Notes under the pieces: model-generated
The model's input: the letters and a program-made list of their open reading frames with translations, nothing else
Database searches by the model: none
Told to the model about the DNA's origin: nothing
Assembly: GCA_050246945.1 (NCBI GenBank)
Contig: JBFWVC010000004.1
Location: 215,889 to 279,888, forward strand
Direction: 5' to 3'
DNA from: JAEUMD01 sp050246945
GTDB lineage: Bacteria; Pseudomonadota; Alphaproteobacteria; Rhizobiales; Hyphomicrobiaceae
DNA length: 64,000 nucleotides
Shown: piece after piece, positions 26,451 to 34,760 of the stretch
How positions within the stretch are numbered: the stretch's first letter is position 1
Layout: every line of letters begins with the position of its first letter
Translations under genes and position numbers: made by a program

Positions 26451-27266
26451 ATGCAACGACAGATCGCCTCTCTCACGCTCTTTGCGGCAACCATGATCAC
26501 GCCAGCTAATGCGGATACATTGAAGCTGTTTGCAGCGGGCAGCCTAAAGGCAGCCATGACCGACGTTGCCAGCGCATTCGAGAAGGAGACGGGCGGCCAG
26601 CTCAAGGTTGAAACGGTGTTCGGCGCGTCGGGGCTATTGCGCGAGCGAATCGAAAAGGGCGAGGCGGCGCACGTATTCGCCTCTGCCAACATGAAGCATC
26701 CCCAGACGCTTGCCGATGCAGGCCGCGCGGCGGGCAAGGTTCGCATGTTCGCGCGCAACCAGCTCTGTGCCATCGCGCGGGAATCGACCGATGTCACGTC
26801 CGACACGCTACTTGATCGTTTGCTCAGTACCGACATCCGCGTCGGTACGTCGACTCCAAAAGCCGATCCTTCCGGTGATTATGCATTCGCCCTGTTCGCC
26901 AAGGCGGACGTGCTGAAAGCGGGGGCGAAAGCTCAGCTGGAGGGTAAGGCACTGAAGTTGACGGGCGGACCAGATACAGAGAAGGCCCCGGAAGGGCGCA
27001 ACCAGTATGGCTGGGTGATGTCGAAAAAGAAGGCGGATATCTTCCTTACCTATTGTACGAACGCGGTGCTGGCTAAGAAGGATACGGCTTCCTTGAAGAT
27101 CATCGAGATCCCCGGTGCATTGGCAGTCGGTGCGGACTACGGCATGATCGTTTTGAAGGATGCGCCGGGCCAAGCCGAAGAGCTTGCGAATTTCATTCTC
27201 GGTTCTGCCGCTCAACAGATTCTGAGGGGCTACGGCTTTGGGCCGGGCGACGACATCAAAAAATAA
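26451..27266 (+). CDS. Molybdate ABC transporter substrate-binding protein, ModA-like
   Basis: A 271-aa periplasmic binding protein with a signal peptide (residues 1-21, cleavage after ANA). It has the ModA-type start LKLFAAGSLKAAMTDVASAFEKETG, the ligand-loop FGASGLLRERIEKGEAAHVFASAN and the later GTSTPKADPSGDYAFAL. It probably binds molybdate, tungstate or a similar oxyanion. No ModB or ModC is adjacent, so either they lie elsewhere or this protein works with the neighbouring BtuCD-type transporter. A ribosome binding site AAAGGGAAA precedes ATG 26451. A strong GC-rich stem-loop follows the stop codon. Confidence 0.85.
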   Translation: MQRQIASLTLFAATMITPANADTLKLFAAGSLKAAMTDVASAFEKETGGQLKVETVFGASGLLRERIEKGEAAHVFASANMKHPQTLADAGRAAGKVRMFARNQLCAIARESTDVTSDTLLDRLLSTDIRVGTSTPKADPSGDYAFALFAKADVLKAGAKAQLEGKALKLTGGPDTEKAPEGRNQYGWVMSKKKADIFLTYCTNAVLAKKDTASLKIIEIPGALAVGADYGMIVLKDAPGQAEELANFILGSAAQQILRGYGFGPGDDIKK

Positions 27267-27283
27267 GTACGACAGTAGCCAAC

Positions 27284-27309
27284 GCCGCCTGAGGGGCTCC
27301 CCAGGCGGC
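27284..27309. terminator. GC-rich stem-loop between convergent modA-like and molbindin genes
   Basis: The arms GCCGCCTG (27284-27291) and CAGGCGGC (27302-27309) enclose a G/C-rich inner loop. No clear T-tract follows on either strand. It lies between two convergent genes, where a bidirectional terminator or transcript-end stabiliser is expected. Confidence 0.55.
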
Positions 27310-27340
27310 GCTTGCGTACTCGTATGAGCTGCCGAAAGGC

Positions 27341-27550
27341 TTATTCGACGCCCAGAATGACCTCGCTGGCCTTGATCACAGCGGAGACCTTCTTGCCGAC
27401 TTGCAGGCCAAGATCCTCAACAGCATCGACGGTGACGGTGGATGTTATGACGTTGCCGCCACCGATGTCGATTTTCACCTGGGCTGCCACCGCGCCCTTC
27501 TTGATGTCCTTGACGGTGCCGGCGAGGATGTTGCGCGCGCTGAGCTTCAT
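27341..27550 (-). CDS. mop: Molbindin (Mop), TOBE-domain molybdate-binding protein
   Basis: A 69-aa single TOBE-domain protein. It opens with MKLSARNILAGTVKDIKKGAV and continues through the IDIGGGNVITSTVTVDAVEDLGLQ core, with a KASEVILGVE ending; this is the Mop signature. Mop proteins form hexamers that store molybdate or tungstate in the cytoplasm. The ATG at 27550 has GGAGAA upstream; a frame running to 27595 is an artefact. It converges on the ModA-like gene and lies on the same strand as the ABC transporter that follows, supporting a shared Mo/W theme for 26.4-30.6 kb. Confidence 0.9.
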   Translation of the reverse strand: MKLSARNILAGTVKDIKKGAVAAQVKIDIGGGNVITSTVTVDAVEDLGLQVGKKVSAVIKASEVILGVE

Positions 27551-27675
27551 GCGTGTTCTCCATTCATAAAATCTTGTATAGGCTGGAAATAGCAACGAAG
27601 TCCGATGATTTGAAGAGGTGCGACGAGCTGGACCGCGATATTCCTCCCTGATTGGCTCGGGGGCCGGACCCTAGC

Positions 27676-28503
27676 TCAATTCGCGTATTGAGGCGCGCAA
27701 ATCGTGTGGCCGCCTGCAATCGTTTCGATGGTTACGTCAACGCCGTAAACGGTCCGTAATCTTTCAGGGGTCAGCACCTGCGAAGGCGCGCCGTCGGCAA
27801 TGAGGCCGCCAGCGTGAAGGAGGAGCACGCGGGTCGCGGTGGCGAACGCGTGGTCGGGTGCATGGGTCGAGAGGATAACGCCCAAACCGCGCGCCGCCAG
27901 CTGTCTCGCCTGCGAGAGCACCTTAACCTGATTTCCGAAGTCGAGGCTCGCGGTAGGCTCGTCCATGACGATGAGCCGGGTTTCCTGCGCGAGCGCACGT
28001 GCGATCAAGGACATCTGACGTTGTCCACCGCTGATGCGAGTGTATGGCTGGTCAGCGAGATCGCCGATGCCAAGAAGGACAAGAGCTTCGCGCGCCTTCG
28101 TGCGATCCAGCTCGGTTGGAGCGGCAAACAGGCCGAGGTGCGCGGTACGACCCATCACCACCATGTCGAGGACGCGGTACGGGAAATGCGCGGCGTGAGC
28201 CTGCGGCACATAGGCGATAGCGCGGGCGAGCTCCTGTCGAGACATCGCTTGGAGCGGAACGCCCGCAATCGTCACCGAGCCCGCCTGCATCGGGATGAGC
28301 CCCAGAAGCGTCTTGAACAGCGTCGTCTTTCCCGATCCGTTGGGTCCAAGCAGGCAGACAATTTCGCCTGCCCGGACTTCGAGGTCGACGTTGCGACCGA
28401 CGGGCTTTCCCGGATAGCCGAAGCCCAGGCTGTGTGCGCTGACGAGTAGCTCCCGCGGACGATCTTTCAAGACCAGCCCTCCTCGCCGCGCGCCAACAAC
28501 CAC
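27676..28503 (-). CDS. ABC importer ATP-binding protein, BtuD/FecE type
   Basis: The ATPase subunit (275 aa) of a metal-chelate-type ABC importer. Walker A is LLGPNGSGKTTLF, the Q-loop is YVPQAHAAHF, the signature is ISGGQRQMSLIARALA, Walker B is LIVMDEPTASLD and the H-loop is LSTHAPDHA. It overlaps the end of the permease gene on the same strand, so the two are translationally linked. The start is uncertain between GTG/TTG candidates in the overlap; 28503 is the furthest. Together with the permease and the binding protein it forms a complete three-gene transporter. Confidence 0.92.
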   Translation of the reverse strand: MVVGARRGGLVLKDRPRELLVSAHSLGFGYPGKPVGRNVDLEVRAGEIVCLLGPNGSGKTTLFKTLLGLIPMQAGSVTIAGVPLQAMSRQELARAIAYVPQAHAAHFPYRVLDMVVMGRTAHLGLFAAPTELDRTKAREALVLLGIGDLADQPYTRISGGQRQMSLIARALAQETRLIVMDEPTASLDFGNQVKVLSQARQLAARGLGVILSTHAPDHAFATATRVLLLHAGGLIADGAPSQVLTPERLRTVYGVDVTIETIAGGHTICAPQYAN

Positions 28504-29546
28504 AGGAAGAACGGTGCGCCAATGATTGCGGTGAGCACGCCGAGCGGAATCTCTATCGCGGCGAGAGTCCTTGCGAGCGTGTCAATGAGCAGCATGTAGG
28601 CGCCGCCCATCAGGAGCGCGGCTGGCAGCAGCCGGTTGAAGTTGGGACCGACAAGCATTCGCGCCAGATGCGGAATGACCAGACCAATCCAACCAATCAC
28701 GCCTGCCACAGCGACAACGCTTGCGGTCATCAGCGTTGCGGCAGCGATGACGACGAGGCGCAAACGGCCTGCCTCGACGCCGAGCGCCTTGGCTTCCTCG
28801 TCACCGAGCGACAGCACGTTGATGCGCCAGCGCAGGAGGACGAGCGGTACCAATCCCAAAAGTACCAAAGGTGCCGCGGACCAGACCTCGGCGCCGCGCA
28901 CGCTTGCGAGGCTGCCGAGCAGCCAGAAGACGATCGCGGGGAGTTGGTCGTAGGGGTCGGCGAGGATCTTGAGAAGCGAGATCGCGGCGCCCGCAAGAGA
29001 GCCGACGACGACGCCGGCGAGCACGAGCACCAGCACGGGTTCGCGGTTCTGCACCACGCTGCCAATGAAATAGACGAGTCCAACCGTGGCGAGATCGCCG
29101 GCAAACGCAAGCAATTGAATTCCCGCGACGGGCAGTGACAGGAAGATGCCGAACACTGCGCCGAGACCCGCGCCGGTCGAGACGCCGAGTATGTCGGGTG
29201 AGACGAGTGGATTCCGGAAAAGGCCCTGATATGCCGCGCCCGCAGCGGCGAGTGCGGCGCCGACGAGCACGGCTGCGAGAACGCGCGGCAATCGTATCGA
29301 AAACAGGACGGTGTCAATCTGCCCTCCGGCGTCCGCCCCCGTCATGGTTCGCCACAGCGCGCCGGCCATGTCTCCCATCGTCAGCGGATACTTGCCGATC
29401 GTGATCGCCGTGAGCATGAGCGCTAGCAGCAGTAGCGCGAGCCACGCAATGGTCGCCGATGCGCCATCCGTGCGCCACGCGGCAACGCGCGAGGCCAACC
29501 GGTTCACGGATTTTTTGTCGTCGGTGGCGGTGCGCCCTTCGACCAT
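28467..29546 (-). CDS. ABC importer permease, FecCD/BtuC type
   Basis: A 359-aa polytopic permease of the FecCD family with about ten helices. Family blocks include LPRVLAAVLVGAALAAAGAAYQGLFRNPLVSPDILGVSTGAGLGA near the N-terminus and GVIGWIGLVIPHLARML in the coupling region near the C-terminus. The family imports iron-siderophores, cobalamin, heme or, in the MolBC group, molybdate. Its stop codon overlaps the ATPase gene and its start overlaps the end of the binding-protein gene, forming a tight operon. Confidence 0.93.
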   Translation of the reverse strand: MVEGRTATDDKKSVNRLASRVAAWRTDGASATIAWLALLLLALMLTAITIGKYPLTMGDMAGALWRTMTGADAGGQIDTVLFSIRLPRVLAAVLVGAALAAAGAAYQGLFRNPLVSPDILGVSTGAGLGAVFGIFLSLPVAGIQLLAFAGDLATVGLVYFIGSVVQNREPVLVLVLAGVVVGSLAGAAISLLKILADPYDQLPAIVFWLLGSLASVRGAEVWSAAPLVLLGLVPLVLLRWRINVLSLGDEEAKALGVEAGRLRLVVIAAATLMTASVVAVAGVIGWIGLVIPHLARMLVGPNFNRLLPAALLMGGAYMLLIDTLARTLAAIEIPLGVLTAIIGAPFFLWLLARGEEGWS

Positions 29547-30568
29547 GAAATCAGCCTGTCGATTTCCTCGTCACTCGGATTCACATGATAGAACAGCGAA
29601 TAGAACTCGCGAGTCACCTCTTTTAGATCACGCTGAAATTCATCCGGATAGAAGAGTGCGGGCAGCCACTTTAGGCCGATGACGCGATTGAGCGAGGGGG
29701 GACGGTCGATCCAGCCGAAAGGCGCGGTCGGCGCAAGGTAAACGCGCTTTCGCTTGACAGCCTCGATTCCGGACCAGAGCGGGTCTTTCCAGACCGCTTC
29801 ATAAAAGACAGGGTCCCACGTCAGAATCGTATCAGGATTTGCGACAATGATCTGCTCAATGGAGGCGCGTGCCAGCCCTTTCCGGCCGTCGCTGCTCTCA
29901 GCAACGTTGCGTCCTCCTGCCCGCTCGATGATCTCGGTGTTAATCGAGCCTTTAAGTCCAGTTTCCAATCCGTCGGGACCGCGCGCGAGATAGACACGCG
30001 GCCGCTTGTCCTGCGGGATCTTCGCGAGAGTACGCTCGATTTCGGCGAACGTTTCTTCGACGTAGCGCGCGAGCTTTTCGGCGCGTTCCTCAACACCCAG
30101 TATTCGACCCAGCAGTCTCAGCGATGCAGGCGTCGCCTCGAAGCGTCCGTCGACAAGTACGTAGGGGATACGGGTCTGCGCCTGAGTGTTGTCGGCAAGC
30201 GAAACGTAGGTGTCGCGCACCGATCCAAAATCCAGGATGAGATCCGGCTTGATCTTGAGCACCGCCTCCAGGTTCGCGGTGCCGCCGCGTCCGGTCAGCC
30301 GGCCCTGCGCGGGCATATCACGATAGGGTTCGGCGATGTAAGGCCGTTCTTCCGGTTTGGGAGCATTTGGCCAGCCGGTCATCTTCTGTGGTGCCAGCAT
30401 ATAGAGGAGGATGGCGGCAGGCGGGCCTGCAGCAAATACGCGCTCAATCTTGTCAGGGACCTCGACCTTGCGGCCGGCGCTGTCGGTGACCGTCCGCGCG
30501 GCTGCGGCGGCGACAGGGGCAAAGGCTACCGCCGCCAACAGGCAAACCAGATTTGCAAAACGGGGCAT
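29504..30568 (-). CDS. Periplasmic binding protein of a BtuF/FecB-type ABC importer
   Basis: A 354-aa substrate-binding protein (class III, BtuF/FecB fold). It has a signal peptide (residues 1-23, LVCLLAAVAFAPVAAAAA), then VTDSAGRKVEVPDKIERVFAAGP and a C-terminal lobe with TAPFGWIDRPPSLNRVIGLKWL. The PS/PPSLNR region resembles binding proteins for molybdate/tungstate or corrinoids, but no ligand residue is diagnostic. The start at ATG 30568 has AAAGGACG upstream; an in-frame extension to 30766 has no protein character. It is the first gene of the transporter operon. Confidence 0.88.
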   Translation of the reverse strand: MPRFANLVCLLAAVAFAPVAAAAARTVTDSAGRKVEVPDKIERVFAAGPPAAILLYMLAPQKMTGWPNAPKPEERPYIAEPYRDMPAQGRLTGRGGTANLEAVLKIKPDLILDFGSVRDTYVSLADNTQAQTRIPYVLVDGRFEATPASLRLLGRILGVEERAEKLARYVEETFAEIERTLAKIPQDKRPRVYLARGPDGLETGLKGSINTEIIERAGGRNVAESSDGRKGLARASIEQIIVANPDTILTWDPVFYEAVWKDPLWSGIEAVKRKRVYLAPTAPFGWIDRPPSLNRVIGLKWLPALFYPDEFQRDLKEVTREFYSLFYHVNPSDEEIDRLISWSKGAPPPTTKNP

Positions 30569-31138
30569 CGAAGCGCGTCCTTTGATGTTCAGCGCCTCCA
30601 GATCACATGATCTCAGCGCCCGCGGAAGCTGCAAGTCGTGCATGAATATGCGGTGCATTCTGGGATTCTCTCCGCAATTTCGACGTGGCGGGTTGGGCGC
30701 ACATGTTTGCATCCCAAAGCCGGCGGGCGGCTGCCCGAAAACGCCGTCCCAGGATTGCGTGCACATGCTGGAATAGTGGGCACTGGGAAGCGAGCTAGTA
30801 AGATCAGCGTGCGCCGCAATAAGCGCGCCGCGGCGCTGTGCAACTCCGGAGGGCTGGTGCCAGGCGGTGGCTGGTCATGGGCCGGTGAGTTGGGCTAAAG
30901 TCTTATGGACGTCCGGTCCCCAATTTGGGGCGCCGGGGCATACCGTGCCGTACGGACCGCTTCAGCGGATCAAAAAACAAGCAAGAAAAAGCGAGCTTTA
31001 TGAACGCCTTAATTTTTATGGTTGCGGGCGGGTCCCCGGCTGGATGCGCGCCGTTGGCGGTATTGGCATTGCCAACTTCGAGAGTCGCACCTGCATGTAG
31101 CCGTGAAACTCGGCCCAGGGCGGAGCGCTAGGCTGGCA

Positions 31139-31825
31139 ATGGCGACACATTCGGACACGTCATGTGCCGCGGGCGGCGGGCGGCCTTCGGTGGTCATTGC
31201 GGATCGCAATCCGGTGGTGCGGGCGGGCCTCCAGGATTTCCTGTCAAGGGATGGCCGGTACAGCGTCGAGCCGGCCGTGGATACGGGCAATGCGTTCCTT
31301 GAGATCTGCCAGACGCGCCCCGTTTGTGTGGGTGTCATCGGCTGGACGTTGCCCGACATGACGGCGCTCGATCTGCTGGAGGTCATCAAGCGGCGCCAAC
31401 TCGGTGCGCGTATCATCATTTATGCGGGCGACGATGGCGCCGATACCTTGCGTCAGGCGGTGCGCTCGGGGGCGTGGGGTTTCATTTCCAAGAACGAGGA
31501 CCCGGCTGCGCTGCTGGAGACTATCGCGACCGTCGCTCGTGGACGCCTGTGCCTTCCTTACATCGACATCGAGCGGCTGACCAGCGATCCCATAGACCTG
31601 CTGACCAAGCGCGAGAAGGAACTTCTGGGTGCTCTCGCGCATGGTTGGACCAACCTGCAGATCGGCTCGCGCTTTGGTATCTCGGGCAATACCGTCAAAT
31701 ATCACCTCAAAAACCTCTATGATAAACTTGGCGTGAAGAACCGCGCCATGGCAGTCGCGCTGTACATGTCATCGCCATCCGCTCCGCAGGTCAACGGACT
31801 AGCTGCCTCCGATGATGACTGGTAA
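31139..31825 (+). CDS. LuxR/NarL-type response regulator with degenerate receiver
   Basis: A 228-aa regulator with a receiver-like N-terminal domain and a C-terminal LuxR HTH (LTKREKELLGALAHGWTNLQIGSRFGISGNTVKYHLKNLYDKL). The receiver keeps the overall fold pattern (VVIADRNPVVRAGL, and K118 in GFISKNE), but the phosphoacceptor Asp is replaced by G68 in VIGWTLPDM, and one member of the acidic pair is Arg. It should therefore act without phosphorylation or respond to another signal. The start is ATG 31139. It lies about 570 bp upstream of the serine-cycle cluster on the same strand, which makes it a candidate regulator of C1 assimilation, though this is unproven. Confidence 0.88.
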   Translation: MATHSDTSCAAGGGRPSVVIADRNPVVRAGLQDFLSRDGRYSVEPAVDTGNAFLEICQTRPVCVGVIGWTLPDMTALDLLEVIKRRQLGARIIIYAGDDGADTLRQAVRSGAWGFISKNEDPAALLETIATVARGRLCLPYIDIERLTSDPIDLLTKREKELLGALAHGWTNLQIGSRFGISGNTVKYHLKNLYDKLGVKNRAMAVALYMSSPSAPQVNGLAASDDDW

Positions 31826-32102
31826 CTGGCGATGCGGGCAATTGCGCGTTGCCCATCGCCGTTGCGTTTAACCGTTAGGGTGCGGGACCGGTGGCCCGCT
31901 TTGAAACGAAAACGATTTGAAGCATCCCGCGACCGACGCACGCAGTGCGCCCTCTCGCTTGTAGCTCTGCCTGACATCGACGAAAGAGCGATTGCGCGTG
32001 TCGCTCGCACGTGCGAGCGTTGTTGTGCGCTGCAGTATATTGAGGTTCGCCGCGACAAACACGCACATGAAGCGCGCATCTGGCGAAACTGCGTGCAGCA
32101 AA

Positions 32103-32126
32103 CCCACCCTAACGGGTGGGATTTTT
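32103..32126 (+). terminator. Terminator-like hairpin upstream of sgaA
   Basis: Perfect 7-bp arms CCCACCC and GGGTGGG with a TAAC loop are followed by ATTTTT. It lies about 280 bp after the regulator stop and 265 bp before sgaA. It may simply terminate the regulator transcript; if the sgaA promoter is upstream of it, it would act as an attenuator. Confidence 0.65.
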
Positions 32127-32390
32127 CCCGCACCATCAGGTCGTGACTATCCATTCGGGTGCAATTTGCCTACCCGAGACGGGGGCAATCGTGCCCGCGC
32201 GGGTGTTGTTGGGGCGCATGATCCGAGAGATTGTGCGGCCGGTTGCTCATGCGCTTTTCGCCACATCGCGGATCTGCCGCACAGGGCCACCGCGAGTTTC
32301 AACTCGCGGAGGCAACTCTTGTCGTGAAGGTCGCAAGCAGGCTCTCTTTCGCAACCCAGCGAATAATGAATGACCTCTGGAGGAGACACG

Positions 32391-33611
32391 ATGCTGGTTC
32401 AGCCCCACCTGTTCATTCCCGGCCCGACGAACATTCCCGAAGCGGTCCGAATGGCGATGAACCTGCCGATGGAGGACATGCGTTCTCCGGAGTTCCCGAA
32501 GTTCACGCTGCCGATCTTCGAGGACCTCAAGAAGGTCTTCAAGATGAAGGACGGCCGGGTGTTCCTCTATCCCTCGTCTGGGACAGGCGCGTGGGAAGCT
32601 GCGATCCAGAACACGCTCGCTGTCGGTGACACGGTGCTGATGAGCCGGTTCGGCCAGTTCTCACTGCTGTGGGTGGACATGGCCGAGCGCCTCGGCCTCA
32701 AGGTGGTCCTGTGCGACGAGGAGTGGGGCACAGGTGTGCCGCTCGAGAAGTACGCGGACATTCTCGCCAAGGACACCGCGCATGAAATCAAGGCAGTCTT
32801 TGCCACGCACAATGAGACGGCAACAGGCGTCTCCAGCGATATCGCCGGCGTTCGCAAGGCACTCGATGCCGCGAAGCATCCCGCGCTGCTCATGGTGGAC
32901 GGCGTTTCGTCGGTCGGCTCGCTCGACATGCGCATGGGCGAATGGGGCGTCGATTGCTGTGTATCGGGTTCTCAGAAGGGCTTCATGCTGCCGACGGGTC
33001 TTGGCATCCTGGCGGTCAGCCAGAAGGCGCTCGACGCCAACAAGTCGCTCAATGGCCGCATGAACCGGACGTACTTCTCGTTCGAGGACATGATCAAGAC
33101 GAACGATCTCGGCTTTTTCCCTTACACGCCGGCGACGCAGCTGATCCGCGGCCTGCGCGCGTCGCTGGATCTCATCGTGGCCGAGGGCCTGGACAACATT
33201 TTCGCCCGTCATCACCGCATGGCGGAAGCCGTGCGCCGGGCAGTCGACGCCTGGGGCCTGAAGCTGTGCGCGAAGGAGCCCAAGTGGTACTCCGACACGG
33301 TGAGCGCGATCCTGGTGCCCGCAGGCATCGACAGCGCGGACGTCGTGAAGACGGCCTACTACCGTTACAACACCTCGCTGGGCGTCGGCCTGAACAAGGT
33401 TGCTGGCAAGGTGTTCCGCATCGGTCATCTCGGTGCTCTCGACGAGGGCATGATCGGCGCTGCGCTGTTCAACGTCGAAATGGCGCTGCTCGATTGCGGT
33501 GCGAAGATCAAGGCCGGTTCAGGCACCGGTGCCGCGGCAGAATATTTCCGTTCAACGACCACGAAGTCCGCGACAAGCGCGACCACATTGGCAGCCAAGA
33601 AGGCCGCCTAA
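32391..33611 (+). CDS. sgaA: Serine-glyoxylate aminotransferase
   Basis: A PLP enzyme of 406 aa that transfers the amino group of serine to glyoxylate, giving hydroxypyruvate and glycine, a central step of the serine cycle. Family blocks are PGPTNIPEAV at the N-terminus, SSGTGAWEAAIQNTL (phosphate-binding region), MVDGVSSVGS (the Asp pairing with the PLP ring nitrogen) and SGSQKGFMLP, whose Lys forms the Schiff base. The ribosome binding site GGAGGAG (32379-32385) precedes ATG 32391. It heads the cluster sgaA-mcl-mtkA-mtkB-ppc. A hairpin after the stop separates it from mcl. Confidence 0.97.
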   Translation: MLVQPHLFIPGPTNIPEAVRMAMNLPMEDMRSPEFPKFTLPIFEDLKKVFKMKDGRVFLYPSSGTGAWEAAIQNTLAVGDTVLMSRFGQFSLLWVDMAERLGLKVVLCDEEWGTGVPLEKYADILAKDTAHEIKAVFATHNETATGVSSDIAGVRKALDAAKHPALLMVDGVSSVGSLDMRMGEWGVDCCVSGSQKGFMLPTGLGILAVSQKALDANKSLNGRMNRTYFSFEDMIKTNDLGFFPYTPATQLIRGLRASLDLIVAEGLDNIFARHHRMAEAVRRAVDAWGLKLCAKEPKWYSDTVSAILVPAGIDSADVVKTAYYRYNTSLGVGLNKVAGKVFRIGHLGALDEGMIGAALFNVEMALLDCGAKIKAGSGTGAAAEYFRSTTTKSATSATTLAAKKAA

Positions 33612-33618
33612 TTCTTCG

Positions 33619-33641
33619 GGCGGCGCCACAAGCGCCGCCCT
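33619..33641 (+). terminator. Intercistronic hairpin after sgaA
   Basis: Perfect 9-bp arms GGGCGGCGC and GCGCCGCCC enclose CACAA, followed by TTCATTCATTTC. The tail is only moderately T-rich. It could be a partial terminator that lets sgaA be expressed more than the downstream genes, or a 3'-end stabiliser. Confidence 0.6.
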
Positions 33642-33739
33642 TCATTCATTTCAATTTCGATCAACGCAGCCTCGGCCGCGATAAAGAGAGCGCGCCTGCC
33701 GAATCAGAGCGCGGCCGGAAACATCCAAGGATCACCGCT

Positions 33740-34696
33740 ATGAGCTTTACACTCCATCCTCTCCGCAAGCAGCGCCTGCAGCGATCCGAGCTCGCCTGTC
33801 CCGGCTCCAATGCATCGATGATCGAGCGCGCCTTCAAGAGCGCGGCCGATTTCGTATTCCTCGATTGTGAGGATGCCGTGGCGCCGCCCGACAAGGAGCA
33901 GGCGCGCAAGAATATCATCCAGGCGCTGAACGACCTGGACTGGCGTGGTGCGGGCAAGACCGTATCGGTGCGCATCAATGGGCTCGATACTCATTACATG
34001 TATCGCGATGTCGTCGATATCATGGAGCAGGCGGGGGACAAGCTCGACACGATCCTCATCCCGAAGGTGGGCACGCCAGCCGACGTCTACACGGTCGAAT
34101 GCATCATGAGCCAGATCGAGATGGCGAAGGGCTTCAAGACTCCGGTCGGTACGGAAGCACTTATCGAGACGCCACTCGGAATGGCGAACGTAGAGGCGAT
34201 CGCGGCTGCACCGAGCCGGCTCGAAGCGATGCACTTCGGTGTTGCCGACTACGCCGCCTTCAACAAGGCGCGCACGGTCGTCATCGGTGGCCTCAATCCG
34301 GACTATCCGGGCGATCAGTGGCACTTCGCGCTGTCGCGCATGACTGTCGCCTGCCGTGCATATGGACTGCGCCCGATCGACGGTCCGTTCGGTGATTTCT
34401 CCGATCCCGACGGCTATACAGCAGGCGCCAAGCGTGCCGCAGCGCTCGGCGTCGAAGGAAAGTGGGCGATCCATCCCTCGCAAATCGAACTCGCGAATGC
34501 CGTATTCTCGCCGCTCCCGGCCGAGATCGAGAAGGCCGAGCGCATTCTCGTGGCGCTGAAGGAGGCGGAAGCTCAGGGCAAGGGAGCCGCGTCGCTCGAC
34601 GGCAAAATGATCGATGCTGCGTCGGAGAAGATGGCAAAAAACATTCTGGTCGTCGCCGAGCAGATCAAGAAGGCTGCGGCGAAGCAGGGGGGCTGA
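33740..34696 (+). CDS. mcl: L-malyl-CoA lyase (beta-methylmalyl-CoA/malyl-CoA lyase family)
   Basis: A 318-aa CitE-superfamily lyase that splits L-malyl-CoA into acetyl-CoA and glyoxylate, closing the serine cycle. Family blocks are RSELACPGSNASMIERA, VFLDCEDAVAPPDK (metal and CoA region), VSVRINGLDT, GTEALIETPLGMANV (catalytic Glu) and FGVADYAAF. The ribosome binding site AAGGA precedes ATG 33740 by eight bases; the much longer upstream frame is a shadow of sgaA. In Methylobacterium mclA is at the far end of the cluster, but here it directly follows sgaA. Confidence 0.95.
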   Translation: MSFTLHPLRKQRLQRSELACPGSNASMIERAFKSAADFVFLDCEDAVAPPDKEQARKNIIQALNDLDWRGAGKTVSVRINGLDTHYMYRDVVDIMEQAGDKLDTILIPKVGTPADVYTVECIMSQIEMAKGFKTPVGTEALIETPLGMANVEAIAAAPSRLEAMHFGVADYAAFNKARTVVIGGLNPDYPGDQWHFALSRMTVACRAYGLRPIDGPFGDFSDPDGYTAGAKRAAALGVEGKWAIHPSQIELANAVFSPLPAEIEKAERILVALKEAEAQGKGAASLDGKMIDAASEKMAKNILVVAEQIKKAAAKQGG

Positions 34697-34760
34697 GCGG
34701 CGCATCGCGTCGCCCGAAGAAGCAAGAACCCAAAGGAACGCTCTGCCAAGGAGGTCCGAC

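Noticed and set aside
30569..30900. Possible cobalamin or molybdenum-cofactor riboswitch upstream of the BtuF-like gene
   Set aside because: Some GC-rich hairpin potential exists, but I could not find the conserved cobalamin blocks in order, nor a convincing Moco motif; a covariance-model search would be needed.
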